Shown here in pieces: positions 1-8,172 of a stretch of DNA of 64,000 bases. The position numbers and the translations under genes were made by a program. Position 1 is the first letter of the stretch, and each line of letters starts with the position of its first letter. The notes under the pieces were generated by a model. That model did no database searches and had not been told where the DNA came from. It saw nothing but the letters and a program-made list of their open reading frames with translations. The DNA comes from Cohaesibacter marisflavi (GTDB lineage: Bacteria; Pseudomonadota; Alphaproteobacteria; Rhizobiales; Cohaesibacteraceae): the NCBI RefSeq assembly GCF_900115225.1, contig NZ_FOVR01000002.1:310001-374000 (forward strand), read 5' to 3'.

Positions 1-1241
1 CCACGACCTTTGATGGCTACCCCATGGCACAACAGGGAAAGGGCGGCTACGCCCTGCAGGTTGCTGTCGTCTCGTCCGCTTTTGGCGGCATGGCCAGTGC
101 CATCGCCCTGATGCTGCTCGCTCCGCCTCTTTCGCGCGTCACCCTGCTTTTCGGCCCTGCTGAAGTCTTCTGGGTTGCGGTCTTTGGCCTCTGCAGCATC
201 ATCTTCCTGCTTGGGGGCAATGTGACCAAGGGGCTCATCAGCGCCTGCTTCGGCGTGTTCGTTTCCGTTGTCGGCTCCGACCCGATATTTGGCAACGACC
301 GCTACACCTTCGGCCAGCTTGAACTGCTGGACGGCATTCACATCGTTATTCTGCTGGTTGGCCTCTATGCCCTGCCGCCGGTTATCGATCTGCTTGAAAG
401 CCCGCTGAAGACCGAGAATTCCGCCGGAGATCGCCTTGGCACAGAGCCAATCTGGCGGACATTCCCGCAAATGCTCCGCTTCTGGAAAACATGGATCCGA
501 TCAGCCCTGATCGGCATCTGGATCGGTATCCTGCCCGGAGCCGGTGGCTCCATGGCAGCCTTCATGTCCTATAACGAAGCACGCCGCTCCAGCAAGACAC
601 CGGAAACCTGGGGGAATGGGGAACCCGAAGGCGTGGCTGCCTCGGAAACGGCCAACAATGCCGATACCGCCGCAGCGCTCATTCCAGCCCTGACGCTTGG
701 TATTCCGGGCACGGCTGTTGCTGCCATCATGCTTGGTGGCCTCCTGATCCATGGTCTGCAACCCGGTCCGATGCTCTTCCGCAACAATCCGGACATCGTG
801 TTCGGCTTCATGTGGCAGTTCCTGTTCGGGGCTATCCTGTTGGTTTTCCTAGGAGGGTCTCTGGCGACCAACAGCTTTGCCAAGTTGCTCAAGCTGCCGC
901 GTCCGCTATTGGGCTCGGTGATCATTATTCTGATGCTTATCGGTGTCTATTCGATCCACGGGCGCATGTTTGATGTCTATCTGATGCTCGGATTTGGTGC
1001 GATTGGCTATGTCATGGACAAGCTGAGATTCCCGCTTCCGCCGGTTGTTCTCGGTCTAATCCTTGGTGGCTTTGCTGAAGAAAATCTGCGCCTTGCCTTA
1101 CGCATTGGTCGTGGGAACTGGATGGTGCTGTTCCAGAATGTCACCAGCCTCATTCTGGTTGCCCTGACCGTTGCCGTGGTTGTCGGCCCCATGGTGAAGC
1201 ATCGCCTCATCGACAAGAAAAAGGCCGAAAGCAAAGGATAG
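1..1241 (+). CDS. Tripartite tricarboxylate transporter permease, TctA family (5' end outside window)
   Basis: This is the large membrane subunit of a TTT-type, binding-protein-dependent secondary transporter for carboxylates. The frame is open from base 3, reading TFDGYPMAQQGKGG before the first ATG at 24, so the true start lies upstream; roughly the last 410 of about 500 residues are here. The family signature GILPGAGGSMAAF is visible near residue 170 of the visible part, with the NNADTAA stretch shortly after, and hydrophobic segments fill the rest. The stop overlaps the GTG/ATG region of the amidohydrolase that follows, and the matching TctC binding protein is the third gene. The small TctB subunit is not visible and is expected upstream. 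The substrate is unknown. Confidence 0.93.
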   Translation, partial: TTFDGYPMAQQGKGGYALQVAVVSSAFGGMASAIALMLLAPPLSRVTLLFGPAEVFWVAVFGLCSIIFLLGGNVTKGLISACFGVFVSVVGSDPIFGNDRYTFGQLELLDGIHIVILLVGLYALPPVIDLLESPLKTENSAGDRLGTEPIWRTFPQMLRFWKTWIRSALIGIWIGILPGAGGSMAAFMSYNEARRSSKTPETWGNGEPEGVAASETANNADTAAALIPALTLGIPGTAVAAIMLGGLLIHGLQPGPMLFRNNPDIVFGFMWQFLFGAILLVFLGGSLATNSFAKLLKLPRPLLGSVIIILMLIGVYSIHGRMFDVYLMLGFGAIGYVMDKLRFPLPPVVLGLILGGFAEENLRLALRIGRGNWMVLFQNVTSLILVALTVAVVVGPMVKHRLIDKKKAESKG

Positions 1242-1244
1242 GTG

Positions 1245-2288
1245 ATGAAAGCAGCAAGTCCACATTTCAAGGTTCGCGATGCGTGGCTAAAGCTTGTCCA
1301 CGAAGAGGTGATCGATGCTGAGCAACCGATTTTCGATTGCCATCATCACCTCTGGGACAGGCCCGAAGGCCTCTATGGCGCCAACGAACTGGCCGCAGAT
1401 GTTGGGGATGGGCACGATGTACGTGCCAGCCTCTACGTCCAGTGCCGGACAGGCTACGCAGCGCACGGACCTGAAGAAATGCGTCCTGTTGGAGAGGTGG
1501 AGACGATCCTTGACTGGAGCAAGGATCAGCCTCATTTGCCGGTGGGGCTTGTTGCCTTTGCAGATCTGCAACTGGGCGCAGCAGTGCGCCCGGTGCTCAA
1601 AGCGCTTAAGGCTGCCGGTAAAGGGCGGGTTCTTGGTGTTCGCAATACGACTGCATGGCATGCAGACCCGGCAGTCCGCTCCAATCCAAAACCTTCCCCC
1701 GATGGCCTTTTGCGCACAGAGGCATTCCTTTCTGGTGCCCGCGAAGTGGCCAAAGAAGGCTTGTGCCTTGACATCTGGGCCTATCAAAGCCAGTTGGCCG
1801 AAGTGGCTCATCTAGCGCGGGCCTTGCCCGAATTGACCATCATTTTAGACCATTGCGGCGGTCCGCTTGGCGTGGGGCCTTACCGAATTGATGATAAGAA
1901 GAGCTTTGAGGCATGGCGCTCGGCTCTGGCAGAGGTTGCCGCGTTGCCCAACACCCGCATCAAGATCGGAGGCTTCGGGCTAACTGTCATCGGATATCGC
2001 TATGCCGATGAAGAGCTCCCTCCGCAGTCTGAAAGGCTGGCGGCTGATTGGCGTCCGCATGTTGAGGCCTGCCTGGCGCTGTTTGGCTCAGAGCGCGCCA
2101 TGTTCGAAAGCAATTTTCCAGTCGACAAGGGGCAATTTGGCTATCGTACGCTCTGGAACGCTTTCAAGCGGCTTTCTGAAAATCTCGACAGCACAGCGAG
2201 GGACGATTTGTTCTGGCGCACCGCTGCCCGATGCTATGGCATCGACGAACGCATTTTCACGACACATACTGGGAGGAACTTGTCATGA
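1245..2288 (+). CDS. Amidohydrolase-2 family metal-dependent hydrolase (lactonase-like)
   Basis: A 347-residue TIM-barrel hydrolase of the Amidohydro_2 type, the family that includes 2-pyrone-4,6-dicarboxylate lactonase and related lactonases. The N-terminal metal-binding signature FDCHHHLWD is at residues 30-38, a second conserved His lies in ILDHCGGP (about 200) and the C-terminal Asp in ESNFPVDKG (about 288). ATG 1245 is chosen; GTG 1242 directly before it is an alternative. It sits between the TctA and TctC genes and its stop overlaps the next start (ATGA), so it is co-translated with the transporter and probably hydrolyses the imported compound or a lactone derived from it. The exact substrate cannot be read from sequence. 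Confidence 0.85.
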   Translation: MKAASPHFKVRDAWLKLVHEEVIDAEQPIFDCHHHLWDRPEGLYGANELAADVGDGHDVRASLYVQCRTGYAAHGPEEMRPVGEVETILDWSKDQPHLPVGLVAFADLQLGAAVRPVLKALKAAGKGRVLGVRNTTAWHADPAVRSNPKPSPDGLLRTEAFLSGAREVAKEGLCLDIWAYQSQLAEVAHLARALPELTIILDHCGGPLGVGPYRIDDKKSFEAWRSALAEVAALPNTRIKIGGFGLTVIGYRYADEELPPQSERLAADWRPHVEACLALFGSERAMFESNFPVDKGQFGYRTLWNAFKRLSENLDSTARDDLFWRTAARCYGIDERIFTTHTGRNLS

Positions 2289-3232
2289 AAAAAACCTTTA
2301 TCGCCGCGCTCGTCGCAGCATCCACCTTGACCGTGCCCGCGTTGGCTGAATATCCGGACAAGCCGATCCGCATCGTCGTTGGCTATTCCGCAGGAGGGGG
2401 CACCGATGTGATGGCACGCGCCGTTGCACAATTTTTTGAAAAGGCCCTTGGCAATGGTGCGTCGGTCGTGGTGAAAAACATGCCCGGCGCTGGTGGTCAG
2501 ATCGGCTTTACCGAGGTTGCCAGTGCCGACCCCGATGGTTACACGCTGGGAACCTTCAACCTGCCCGCAGCCCTCGCGCTCACCTATGATCGCAAAGCCG
2601 ATTATGATGCTTCCAGCTTCACCTATCTGGCCAATTTCGTCAAAGACCCCAATACGGTGGTTGTCAGCAAGGAGTCCGGATTCGAGACTCTGGAGCAGCT
2701 GGTCGAAGCGGCCAAAGCCCAACCTGGCTCCGTTACCATGGGGCTTTCCGCGCTGGGGGGTAACGATCATTTCTCGGCGAACATGATCGCGGATGCCACG
2801 GGCGTTGAATTCACCCTTGTGCCCTTCAAGGGCGCATCCATGGCCCGCACGGCATTGATGGGTCAGCATGTGGCCGCTGGCACCATGACCCTCAGCCAGA
2901 CGGTGTCTTTCCAGGATGAATTGCGCGTTCTGGCCGTACTCTCGGACGAGCGCTCGACCTTCCGACCCGATGTGCCGACGGCCAAGGAACTTGGCTATGA
3001 CGTTCAGATGTCATCCTTGCGGGGCATTGTTGCACCCGCTGGTCTTCCTGCCGAAATCGAAGAAAAGCTGCGCAAGGCCCTGATCGATGTAAACGCCATG
3101 GAGGATTTCCAGTCCATGATGGCCAAGCAGGGCAACCCGATTTCTTTTATCGCGGGAGAGGAGTTTGAAGCAACGGCCAAGCAGCAGGATGGCGTTGCTC
3201 GGAGCATTTGGGAAAAAACCCCTTGGAAATAA
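2285..3232 (+). CDS. TctC/Bug-family tripartite tricarboxylate transporter substrate-binding protein
   Basis: A 315-residue periplasmic binding protein. The open frame extends upstream to 2231, but ATG 2285 is the start because it has GGGAGG at 2271-2276, overlaps the previous stop, and begins a clean signal peptide (MKKTFIAALVAAS, cleavage near ALAEYP). The mature N-terminus YPDKPIRIVVGYSAGGGTD is the classic Bug-family motif and PGAGGQIG follows near residue 80. It delivers the substrate to TctA. A strong hairpin lies just downstream, separating it from the TRAP genes. Confidence 0.93.
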   Translation: MKKTFIAALVAASTLTVPALAEYPDKPIRIVVGYSAGGGTDVMARAVAQFFEKALGNGASVVVKNMPGAGGQIGFTEVASADPDGYTLGTFNLPAALALTYDRKADYDASSFTYLANFVKDPNTVVVSKESGFETLEQLVEAAKAQPGSVTMGLSALGGNDHFSANMIADATGVEFTLVPFKGASMARTALMGQHVAAGTMTLSQTVSFQDELRVLAVLSDERSTFRPDVPTAKELGYDVQMSSLRGIVAPAGLPAEIEEKLRKALIDVNAMEDFQSMMAKQGNPISFIAGEEFEATAKQQDGVARSIWEKTPWK

Positions 3233-3241
3233 AAAGCTTTT

Positions 3242-3268
3242 GGCGCACTGGTCATCCGGTGCGCCTTT
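3242..3268 (+). terminator. Hairpin between the TTT and TRAP transporter genes
   Basis: GGCGCAC (3242-3248) pairs with GTGCGCC (3259-3265), and the stem extends inward by three more pairs around the loop TCAT; TTT follows. The U-tract is short, so it may be a leaky terminator or an mRNA 3'-end stabiliser after the binding-protein gene rather than a full stop. Confidence 0.55.
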
Positions 3269-3317
3269 CGCCATTGTCGGAGGAGGAGAACTTCGGCGTC
3301 ACTAGGAGGAGAAAAAC

Positions 3318-4292
3318 ATGCTAAAGAAAACAATCAGTGCAGCCGCGATATTGCTGGCCACAACCAGCCTTGGCCAAGCGCGCGAACTGACCGGATATAC
3401 CTATTCAGCCGTATCAACAACCGCAGCCGTCAAGGGCATGACCCGTATCAGCGAACGGATCGCGGAAGAAACCGGCGGCGATCTGACAATCAAGGTGCAT
3501 CTGGGCAAGACCCTGCAGATTGCGTCCTCTGACATCACGCAAGCCGTGGGCGACGGCATTGTGGATTTTGCTGCGGACTATTTCTTCTCGGGCAACGTGC
3601 CCATTGCGCGCGTGCTCAACCTGCCAATGCTGATCGAAAATGACGAGGAATGGAACAAGGCCTACGCGGCGATGGAACCCATTCTTCAGGAATCCTTTGC
3701 GCAGCAGGGCGTCAAGCTGCTCGGAGGCTATCGCTACCCACAGCAAATCATTTTCGCAACATTCGAGATCAACAGTCTGGCCGACCTGAGTGGCCACAAA
3801 ATCCGCGTAACATCGCCTGAGCAGGGCAAGTTCATCGAAGAATTCGACGGTGCTGCGATCACGTTATCCGGCAGCGAGGTGCCGACATCTCTGGAGCGTG
3901 GTGTTATTGAAGGTGTGCTCACGGCCAGCGCTGGCGGCGCCAAGAAATGGCACGAATTCCTGCCATACAACTATCGCTTCCCGGTGAATTACGGCAACTC
4001 CATGATCATCGCCAACAGTGATATCTTTGCTGATCTTGAGGAAGACCAGCAGAAGGCACTGGCGGCAATCGTCATGGAAGAAGGCAAGAAGATCACCGCT
4101 GAATTCCTGGAGGACGAGGAAAAGCAGAAAGCCTCCCAACAGGAAGCTGGCATGACCATTGTGGCTGCCAAGGATAGCGACGCTGCGATGGCGCGCGAAA
4201 AGTTGGCTCCCTTCTGGGCCGAATGGGCAGAACAGAATGGCCCTGACTATGTAGAGGCTCTGAAGCTCGTTCGCGAAGCAATCGGTAAATAG
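3318..4292 (+). CDS. TRAP transporter substrate-binding protein, DctP family
   Basis: A 324-residue periplasmic binding protein with a signal peptide cleaved near GQARE (residue 22). The DctP fold signature is visible: the GHKIRVTSPEQGK region carries the conserved Arg that salt-bridges substrate carboxylates, and ITLSGSEVPTSLERGVIEG matches the usual ‘helix after the hinge’. AGGAGG-type ribosome binding sequence lies at 3304-3309. It is followed by its own DctQ and DctM genes. The ligand is probably an organic acid, but the sequence does not say which. Confidence 0.93.
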   Translation: MLKKTISAAAILLATTSLGQARELTGYTYSAVSTTAAVKGMTRISERIAEETGGDLTIKVHLGKTLQIASSDITQAVGDGIVDFAADYFFSGNVPIARVLNLPMLIENDEEWNKAYAAMEPILQESFAQQGVKLLGGYRYPQQIIFATFEINSLADLSGHKIRVTSPEQGKFIEEFDGAAITLSGSEVPTSLERGVIEGVLTASAGGAKKWHEFLPYNYRFPVNYGNSMIIANSDIFADLEEDQQKALAAIVMEEGKKITAEFLEDEEKQKASQQEAGMTIVAAKDSDAAMAREKLAPFWAEWAEQNGPDYVEALKLVREAIGK

Positions 4293-4294
4293 CC

Positions 4295-4813
4295 ATGGCA
4301 GGAAACAATTCCACAGGGCCGGCCTCGGCTGGCCCTGTTTTCGACTTCATCGCCAGCCTGACAAAATGGGCAACTGGACTCGTCCTGTGCGCTCTGGTTC
4401 TGCTTGTTTTTAGTGAAACCGTTTTGCGCGGATTGGCCAATTATTCTTTGGGCTTCGTGGAAGAGGTGACCGGCTACTTTGTCGTGACGCTCACCTTTCT
4501 GGGGGCCGCTCTGGCTTTGCGGGCCGAGGCGCTGTTTCAGGTGCATTTCCTGTTTGATGCAGTCCCCGACCATGTGCAGGCCTGGCTGAAACGCCTGTTC
4601 GTTGTCGCCTCCCTGATCGTTTGCGTCATTCTGGCGCTCAAGACCCATGACCTGGTTCTCAGTTCTTTTGGCCGTGGCAAGTTTGCGCCGACTGTTTTGC
4701 GTACGCCGCTCTGGATCCCTCAGATGATCATGCCGATCGGTTTTTCGCTGATCGGGATCTTCCTGCTTGAGAAACTGCTCCTGAGCGGACGCAAGAAAGA
4801 GGAGCAGAGCTGA
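4295..4813 (+). CDS. TRAP transporter small permease, DctQ family
   Basis: A 172-residue membrane protein with four predicted hydrophobic helices, the usual DctQ size and layout. It starts two bases after the DctP stop and its TGA overlaps the DctM ATG (TGATG), so the three subunits are translationally coupled. DctQ links the binding protein to the DctM channel subunit. Confidence 0.9.
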   Translation: MAGNNSTGPASAGPVFDFIASLTKWATGLVLCALVLLVFSETVLRGLANYSLGFVEEVTGYFVVTLTFLGAALALRAEALFQVHFLFDAVPDHVQAWLKRLFVVASLIVCVILALKTHDLVLSSFGRGKFAPTVLRTPLWIPQMIMPIGFSLIGIFLLEKLLLSGRKKEEQS

Positions 4814-6105
4814 TGGAAGCCATTCTCGCATTCGGTTTGTTGATCGGTCTCATTCTCGGTGGCATGTGGGTACAGTTTGCCGTTGCCGGTGCCGGTCTTT
4901 TCTATATTTGGCTCCTAAAGGGTTTCTGGGGCTGGAAGGCCCTCGGCATCGTCAGTTGGGGAGCCGCAAACAGTTTCACCCTTGCGGCGATTCCCCTCTT
5001 TGTCCTTATGGCGGAAATTTTGCTTTGCTCTGGGCTCAGCACACGCCTGTATAATGGGGTAGCCCCTTTCATGCGGCGTTTGCCCGGTGGGCTGTTGCAT
5101 ACCAATATCGCGGGAAGCGGTATCTTTGCGGCCATCTCGGGTGGCAGTGCACCAACGGCTGCTGCCATGTCTACGGTTGCTCTGCCCGAGCTGTCGGCAA
5201 GAGGCTATGACAAGCGACTGGTTGCCGGTTCGCTGGCCGCAGGCGGAACACTGGGGATTCTGATCCCGCCGTCGATCACGATGATCATCTATTCGACCTT
5301 TACCGACACGTCGATTGCGCGCCTGTTTGCTGCGGGGCTGGTACCCGGCATTGTGCTTGCGGTGCTCTATATGAGCTTCATCATCGCGCGCGTTCTGATC
5401 AATCCCAAGCTCGCCCCCAAGGTAACCGAAAAAGCGTCTACGGCTGAGATTTTCCGCTCACTTCTTGATATTTTCCCATTCCTGCTGCTCATCTTCATCG
5501 TGCTTGGCAGTATTTATGGCGGACTGGCCACGCCAACAGAAGCCGGGGCCGTCGGGGTCATCGGGGCGACATTGATTGCGGCAATCTATGGCAAACTCAG
5601 CCGTGCTTTGCTGGCCACAGCAATCAAGCGCACGGTGACGATGAGCGGAAACATCCTGTTCATTGTCTTCTGCTCCATGATTTTTGCCTATGCCACGGCG
5701 CTGTCCGGCATTGGCGAGAATCTCGTAGCCGTTCTGGAAGATGCCAACGTATCCCGCTTCGCCTTCTTGTTGATCATCATGGTTCTGTTTGCGGTTCTTG
5801 GCTGCTTTATGGAAGGCCTTGGCATGATCGCAATCATCGTGCCGGTCATCTATCCCGCGCTTCAGGCTCTGGGCATCGATCCGATCTGGTTTGGTGTGTT
5901 CGTGGTTATACTCGTTGAGCTTGGCCAGATAACGCCGCCTCTGGGGGTTATTCTGTTTGTGGTGGCCAGTTCGTCCAAGAATGTAAAGGTTGAAGATGTG
6001 ATCCTTGGAACGATCCCCTTCTTCAGCATCATTCTGGCGTTTCTCATCGTGCTGATCGCCTTCCCGCAGATCGTGCTCTATCTTCCTTCTCTGACATTGG
6101 GATGA
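4813..6105 (+). CDS. TRAP transporter large permease, DctM family
   Basis: A 430-residue polytopic protein, typical DctM length. Family motifs are seen: GSGIFAAISGGSAPTAAAM near residue 97, GILIPPSITMIIYS near 149 and ATPTEAGAVGV near 238, plus GQITPPLGVILFV near the end. It forms the sodium-driven channel of the TRAP system. Its stop overlaps the SMP-30 gene start (ATGA). Confidence 0.94.
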   Translation: MEAILAFGLLIGLILGGMWVQFAVAGAGLFYIWLLKGFWGWKALGIVSWGAANSFTLAAIPLFVLMAEILLCSGLSTRLYNGVAPFMRRLPGGLLHTNIAGSGIFAAISGGSAPTAAAMSTVALPELSARGYDKRLVAGSLAAGGTLGILIPPSITMIIYSTFTDTSIARLFAAGLVPGIVLAVLYMSFIIARVLINPKLAPKVTEKASTAEIFRSLLDIFPFLLLIFIVLGSIYGGLATPTEAGAVGVIGATLIAAIYGKLSRALLATAIKRTVTMSGNILFIVFCSMIFAYATALSGIGENLVAVLEDANVSRFAFLLIIMVLFAVLGCFMEGLGMIAIIVPVIYPALQALGIDPIWFGVFVVILVELGQITPPLGVILFVVASSSKNVKVEDVILGTIPFFSIILAFLIVLIAFPQIVLYLPSLTLG

Positions 6106-7058
6106 GTGAAATGAAGTCTATTTTCCCCGAACCGGTGGTCGTTGAGGCCGAGATTTTTACAGAACTCCCCGCAGATCTCCGTCGCCCCGGCGTTCCCTCC
6201 TACTGGGCGTCCCGCAACAAGCGGGGCGCCACGGTGGATAGCTTTATCGAAGGCCCGTCATTTGATCGCGATGGTAATCTCTGGTTCGTCGATATTCCGT
6301 TCGGGAGGATTTTCCGAGCCGATCCTTCAGGGGTGGTCACACAGATGGCTGAATTTGACGGCCAACCCAACGGCTTGAAGATCCACAAGGATGGCCGGAT
6401 TTTTATCGCCGACTATCAGAATGGCATCCTCAATCTTGATCCCGCAACGGGCGCAGTGACGTCTGCTTTGAAAGATTGTGATACCGAGGGCTTCAAAGGG
6501 TGCAATGATTTGCATTTTGGCCGTGATGGCGCCCTCTATTTCACAGATCAGGGACAGACCGGCCTGCAAGATCCGACGGGCAAGGTCTATCGCTGGATGC
6601 CTGATACCGACTTCCTGACCTGCCTTATTGACAAAGTCCCCAGCCCCAACGGTTTGGTGCTCGATCAGAATGAGCACACGCTTTATCTGGCGGTAACCCG
6701 CGCCAATGCCGTCTGGCGATTGCCACTTTCTCCTAGCGGCCGCGTCAATAAGGCAGGACTTTTCCTTCAGTTTTCTGGTGGGCGTGCCGGGCCTGACGGT
6801 TTGGCTTTGACAGCGCAGAATGGTGTCGTTGTCTGTCAAACGGGGCTCGGCCTTGTCTGGGTGCATGATGCGCTCGGGCGCCCGATTGCCGTGGTGCGCT
6901 CACCACGCGGTCTGGGCACCACCAATTGCGCCTTCGGGGGAGAAGGAAACCGGACGCTCTATATGACGGAATCCGATTCCGGAACTATCCTCAAGGCCGA
7001 CTTCCCTGCAGAACTGGGCATCTCCGGCGAACCTATGTTCGCTCATGCCGCGCTCTGA
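6102..7058 (+). CDS. SMP-30/gluconolactonase family protein
   Basis: A 318-residue six-bladed beta-propeller of the SMP-30/gluconolaconase/LRE type. The N-terminal EGPSFDRDGNLWFVD motif holds the first metal-ligand Glu, NDLHFGRDGALYFTDQ the middle ligand Asn, and GPDGLALT is conserved further on. No signal peptide is seen, so it is probably cytoplasmic and opens a sugar or sugar-like lactone. Coupled by ATGA overlap to DctM, it is the last gene of the operon and a terminator follows at 7078. Together with the amidohydrolase it suggests that the imported compound is handled as a lactone. Confidence 0.87.
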   Translation: MSEMKSIFPEPVVVEAEIFTELPADLRRPGVPSYWASRNKRGATVDSFIEGPSFDRDGNLWFVDIPFGRIFRADPSGVVTQMAEFDGQPNGLKIHKDGRIFIADYQNGILNLDPATGAVTSALKDCDTEGFKGCNDLHFGRDGALYFTDQGQTGLQDPTGKVYRWMPDTDFLTCLIDKVPSPNGLVLDQNEHTLYLAVTRANAVWRLPLSPSGRVNKAGLFLQFSGGRAGPDGLALTAQNGVVVCQTGLGLVWVHDALGRPIAVVRSPRGLGTTNCAFGGEGNRTLYMTESDSGTILKADFPAELGISGEPMFAHAAL

Positions 7059-7077
7059 ATTAGTCTCAAACACCTGC

Positions 7078-7105
7078 GCAAGGCACCTTTCGGGGGCCTT
7101 GCTTT
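7078..7105 (+). terminator. Bidirectional terminator between convergent operons
   Basis: GCAAGGC (7078-7084) pairs with GCCTTGC (7096-7102); the stem continues with one mismatch to CACC/GGGG around a TTTC loop, and TTT follows. It separates the plus-strand TRAP operon from the minus-strand HlyD gene that ends at 7114. Confidence 0.65.
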
Positions 7106-7113
7106 GCTATGCT

Positions 7114-8106
7114 TTACCAATATGGGCGCGAAATGCGGACCTTCTCATAAACAGGAAAAATTGGCTGATCCTGCAGCTTTATCCTTGCCAGCTGGTTGCG
7201 CTGCATAGGCTTGAAACTGTTCTGGAATTCTTTCGGCAATGCATCGGACAACGGCAAGATGGAATCAATCACTCCGGCCACATTCGTGCGCCCGTTTGAT
7301 ACATCCACTGCCATGCCCGGCTCAATGGAAAACAGATAACGGCGCGGCAAATACATCAGAATATAGGCCTCACCAGCATAGATCGATAGCATCGGGTCCC
7401 CCGTGCGATAGACGGCGCCGGGGGAGGGCACTTCCGTGCCGATTGTGCCCGATACGGACGCCGTGATCTTGCCATCGGAATAATGGGCCTTTAGCTTTTC
7501 GAGCGCCACGGCCGCATCCTCACGGGCCGCTTCCAACGACCCGATCTGCCCGGAGAGCATATCCAGATCCACGGTGAGTTGGACCAGATGGGAGCTTGCG
7601 TCAAAGCTGGATTTGAGAATTTCCTCGTATCGGGATGTCGTCAGATTTCCTTTGCGTTGCAGGTCATCGACCACGCCGAGCAGCTTTGTGGTCTGGGCTT
7701 CCCTTTGCTTGGCAAGCGGCAACAGACGATTGGCGATCTGCATGCGCAACTTGAACTCCGCCGCCCGCTGCGTCAGGTCGGCCTGCTGGGTGGAAAGATC
7801 CGCAAGGCGCTCGAGCTGCTCGGAGGATTCGATATGCATCAGCACATCACCCTTGTTGACCGTCTGGCCTTCCTCAACGAATATCTCTTCTACCCGCGAG
7901 GTGTAGCTGGCTGCCAGAATTGCCTTGTCCCGCAACACAAGACCATCGCCCCGCAGCATGATCAGGTCGCCCCACATGTAATTTGCCAGGCTGGTTGCCA
8001 TGACGATTAGAATAGACAGATAGATATAGCGGCCATAGGAGGTTGAATGGCTTCTTTTCTGATTGGCCAGATTGTCTGACCGGGGGCGCTTTCTAAGGCT
8101 GCGCAT
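7114..8106 (-). CDS. HlyD-like periplasmic adaptor / membrane-fusion protein next to a glycosyltransferase
   Basis: A 330-residue inner-membrane-anchored adaptor. One N-terminal membrane helix (about 25-46) is followed by the first lipoyl/biotinyl half (SRVEEIFVEEGQTVNKGDVL, about 70-88), a long coiled coil (about 95-210), the second lipoyl half (GTIGTEVPSPGAVYRTGDP, about 222-240) and a short beta-barrel domain. GGGAGG lies 8 bases before ATG. No ABC or RND pump is adjacent; the neighbour is a family-2 glycosyltransferase, which recalls Alg44 of alginate synthesis. Unlike Alg44 it has no PilZ domain. The likely role is passage of a polysaccharide across the periplasm. That role is inferred from context. 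Confidence 0.82.
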   Translation of the reverse strand: MRSLRKRPRSDNLANQKRSHSTSYGRYIYLSILIVMATSLANYMWGDLIMLRGDGLVLRDKAILAASYTSRVEEIFVEEGQTVNKGDVLMHIESSEQLERLADLSTQQADLTQRAAEFKLRMQIANRLLPLAKQREAQTTKLLGVVDDLQRKGNLTTSRYEEILKSSFDASSHLVQLTVDLDMLSGQIGSLEAAREDAAVALEKLKAHYSDGKITASVSGTIGTEVPSPGAVYRTGDPMLSIYAGEAYILMYLPRRYLFSIEPGMAVDVSNGRTNVAGVIDSILPLSDALPKEFQNSFKPMQRNQLARIKLQDQPIFPVYEKVRISRPYW

Positions 8107-8172
8107 GGGGGACGCCTCCCTTCTTGGAATTTTGGCCCTTGTGCTGGGGTGTCATACAAAGATGCGGGGTCA

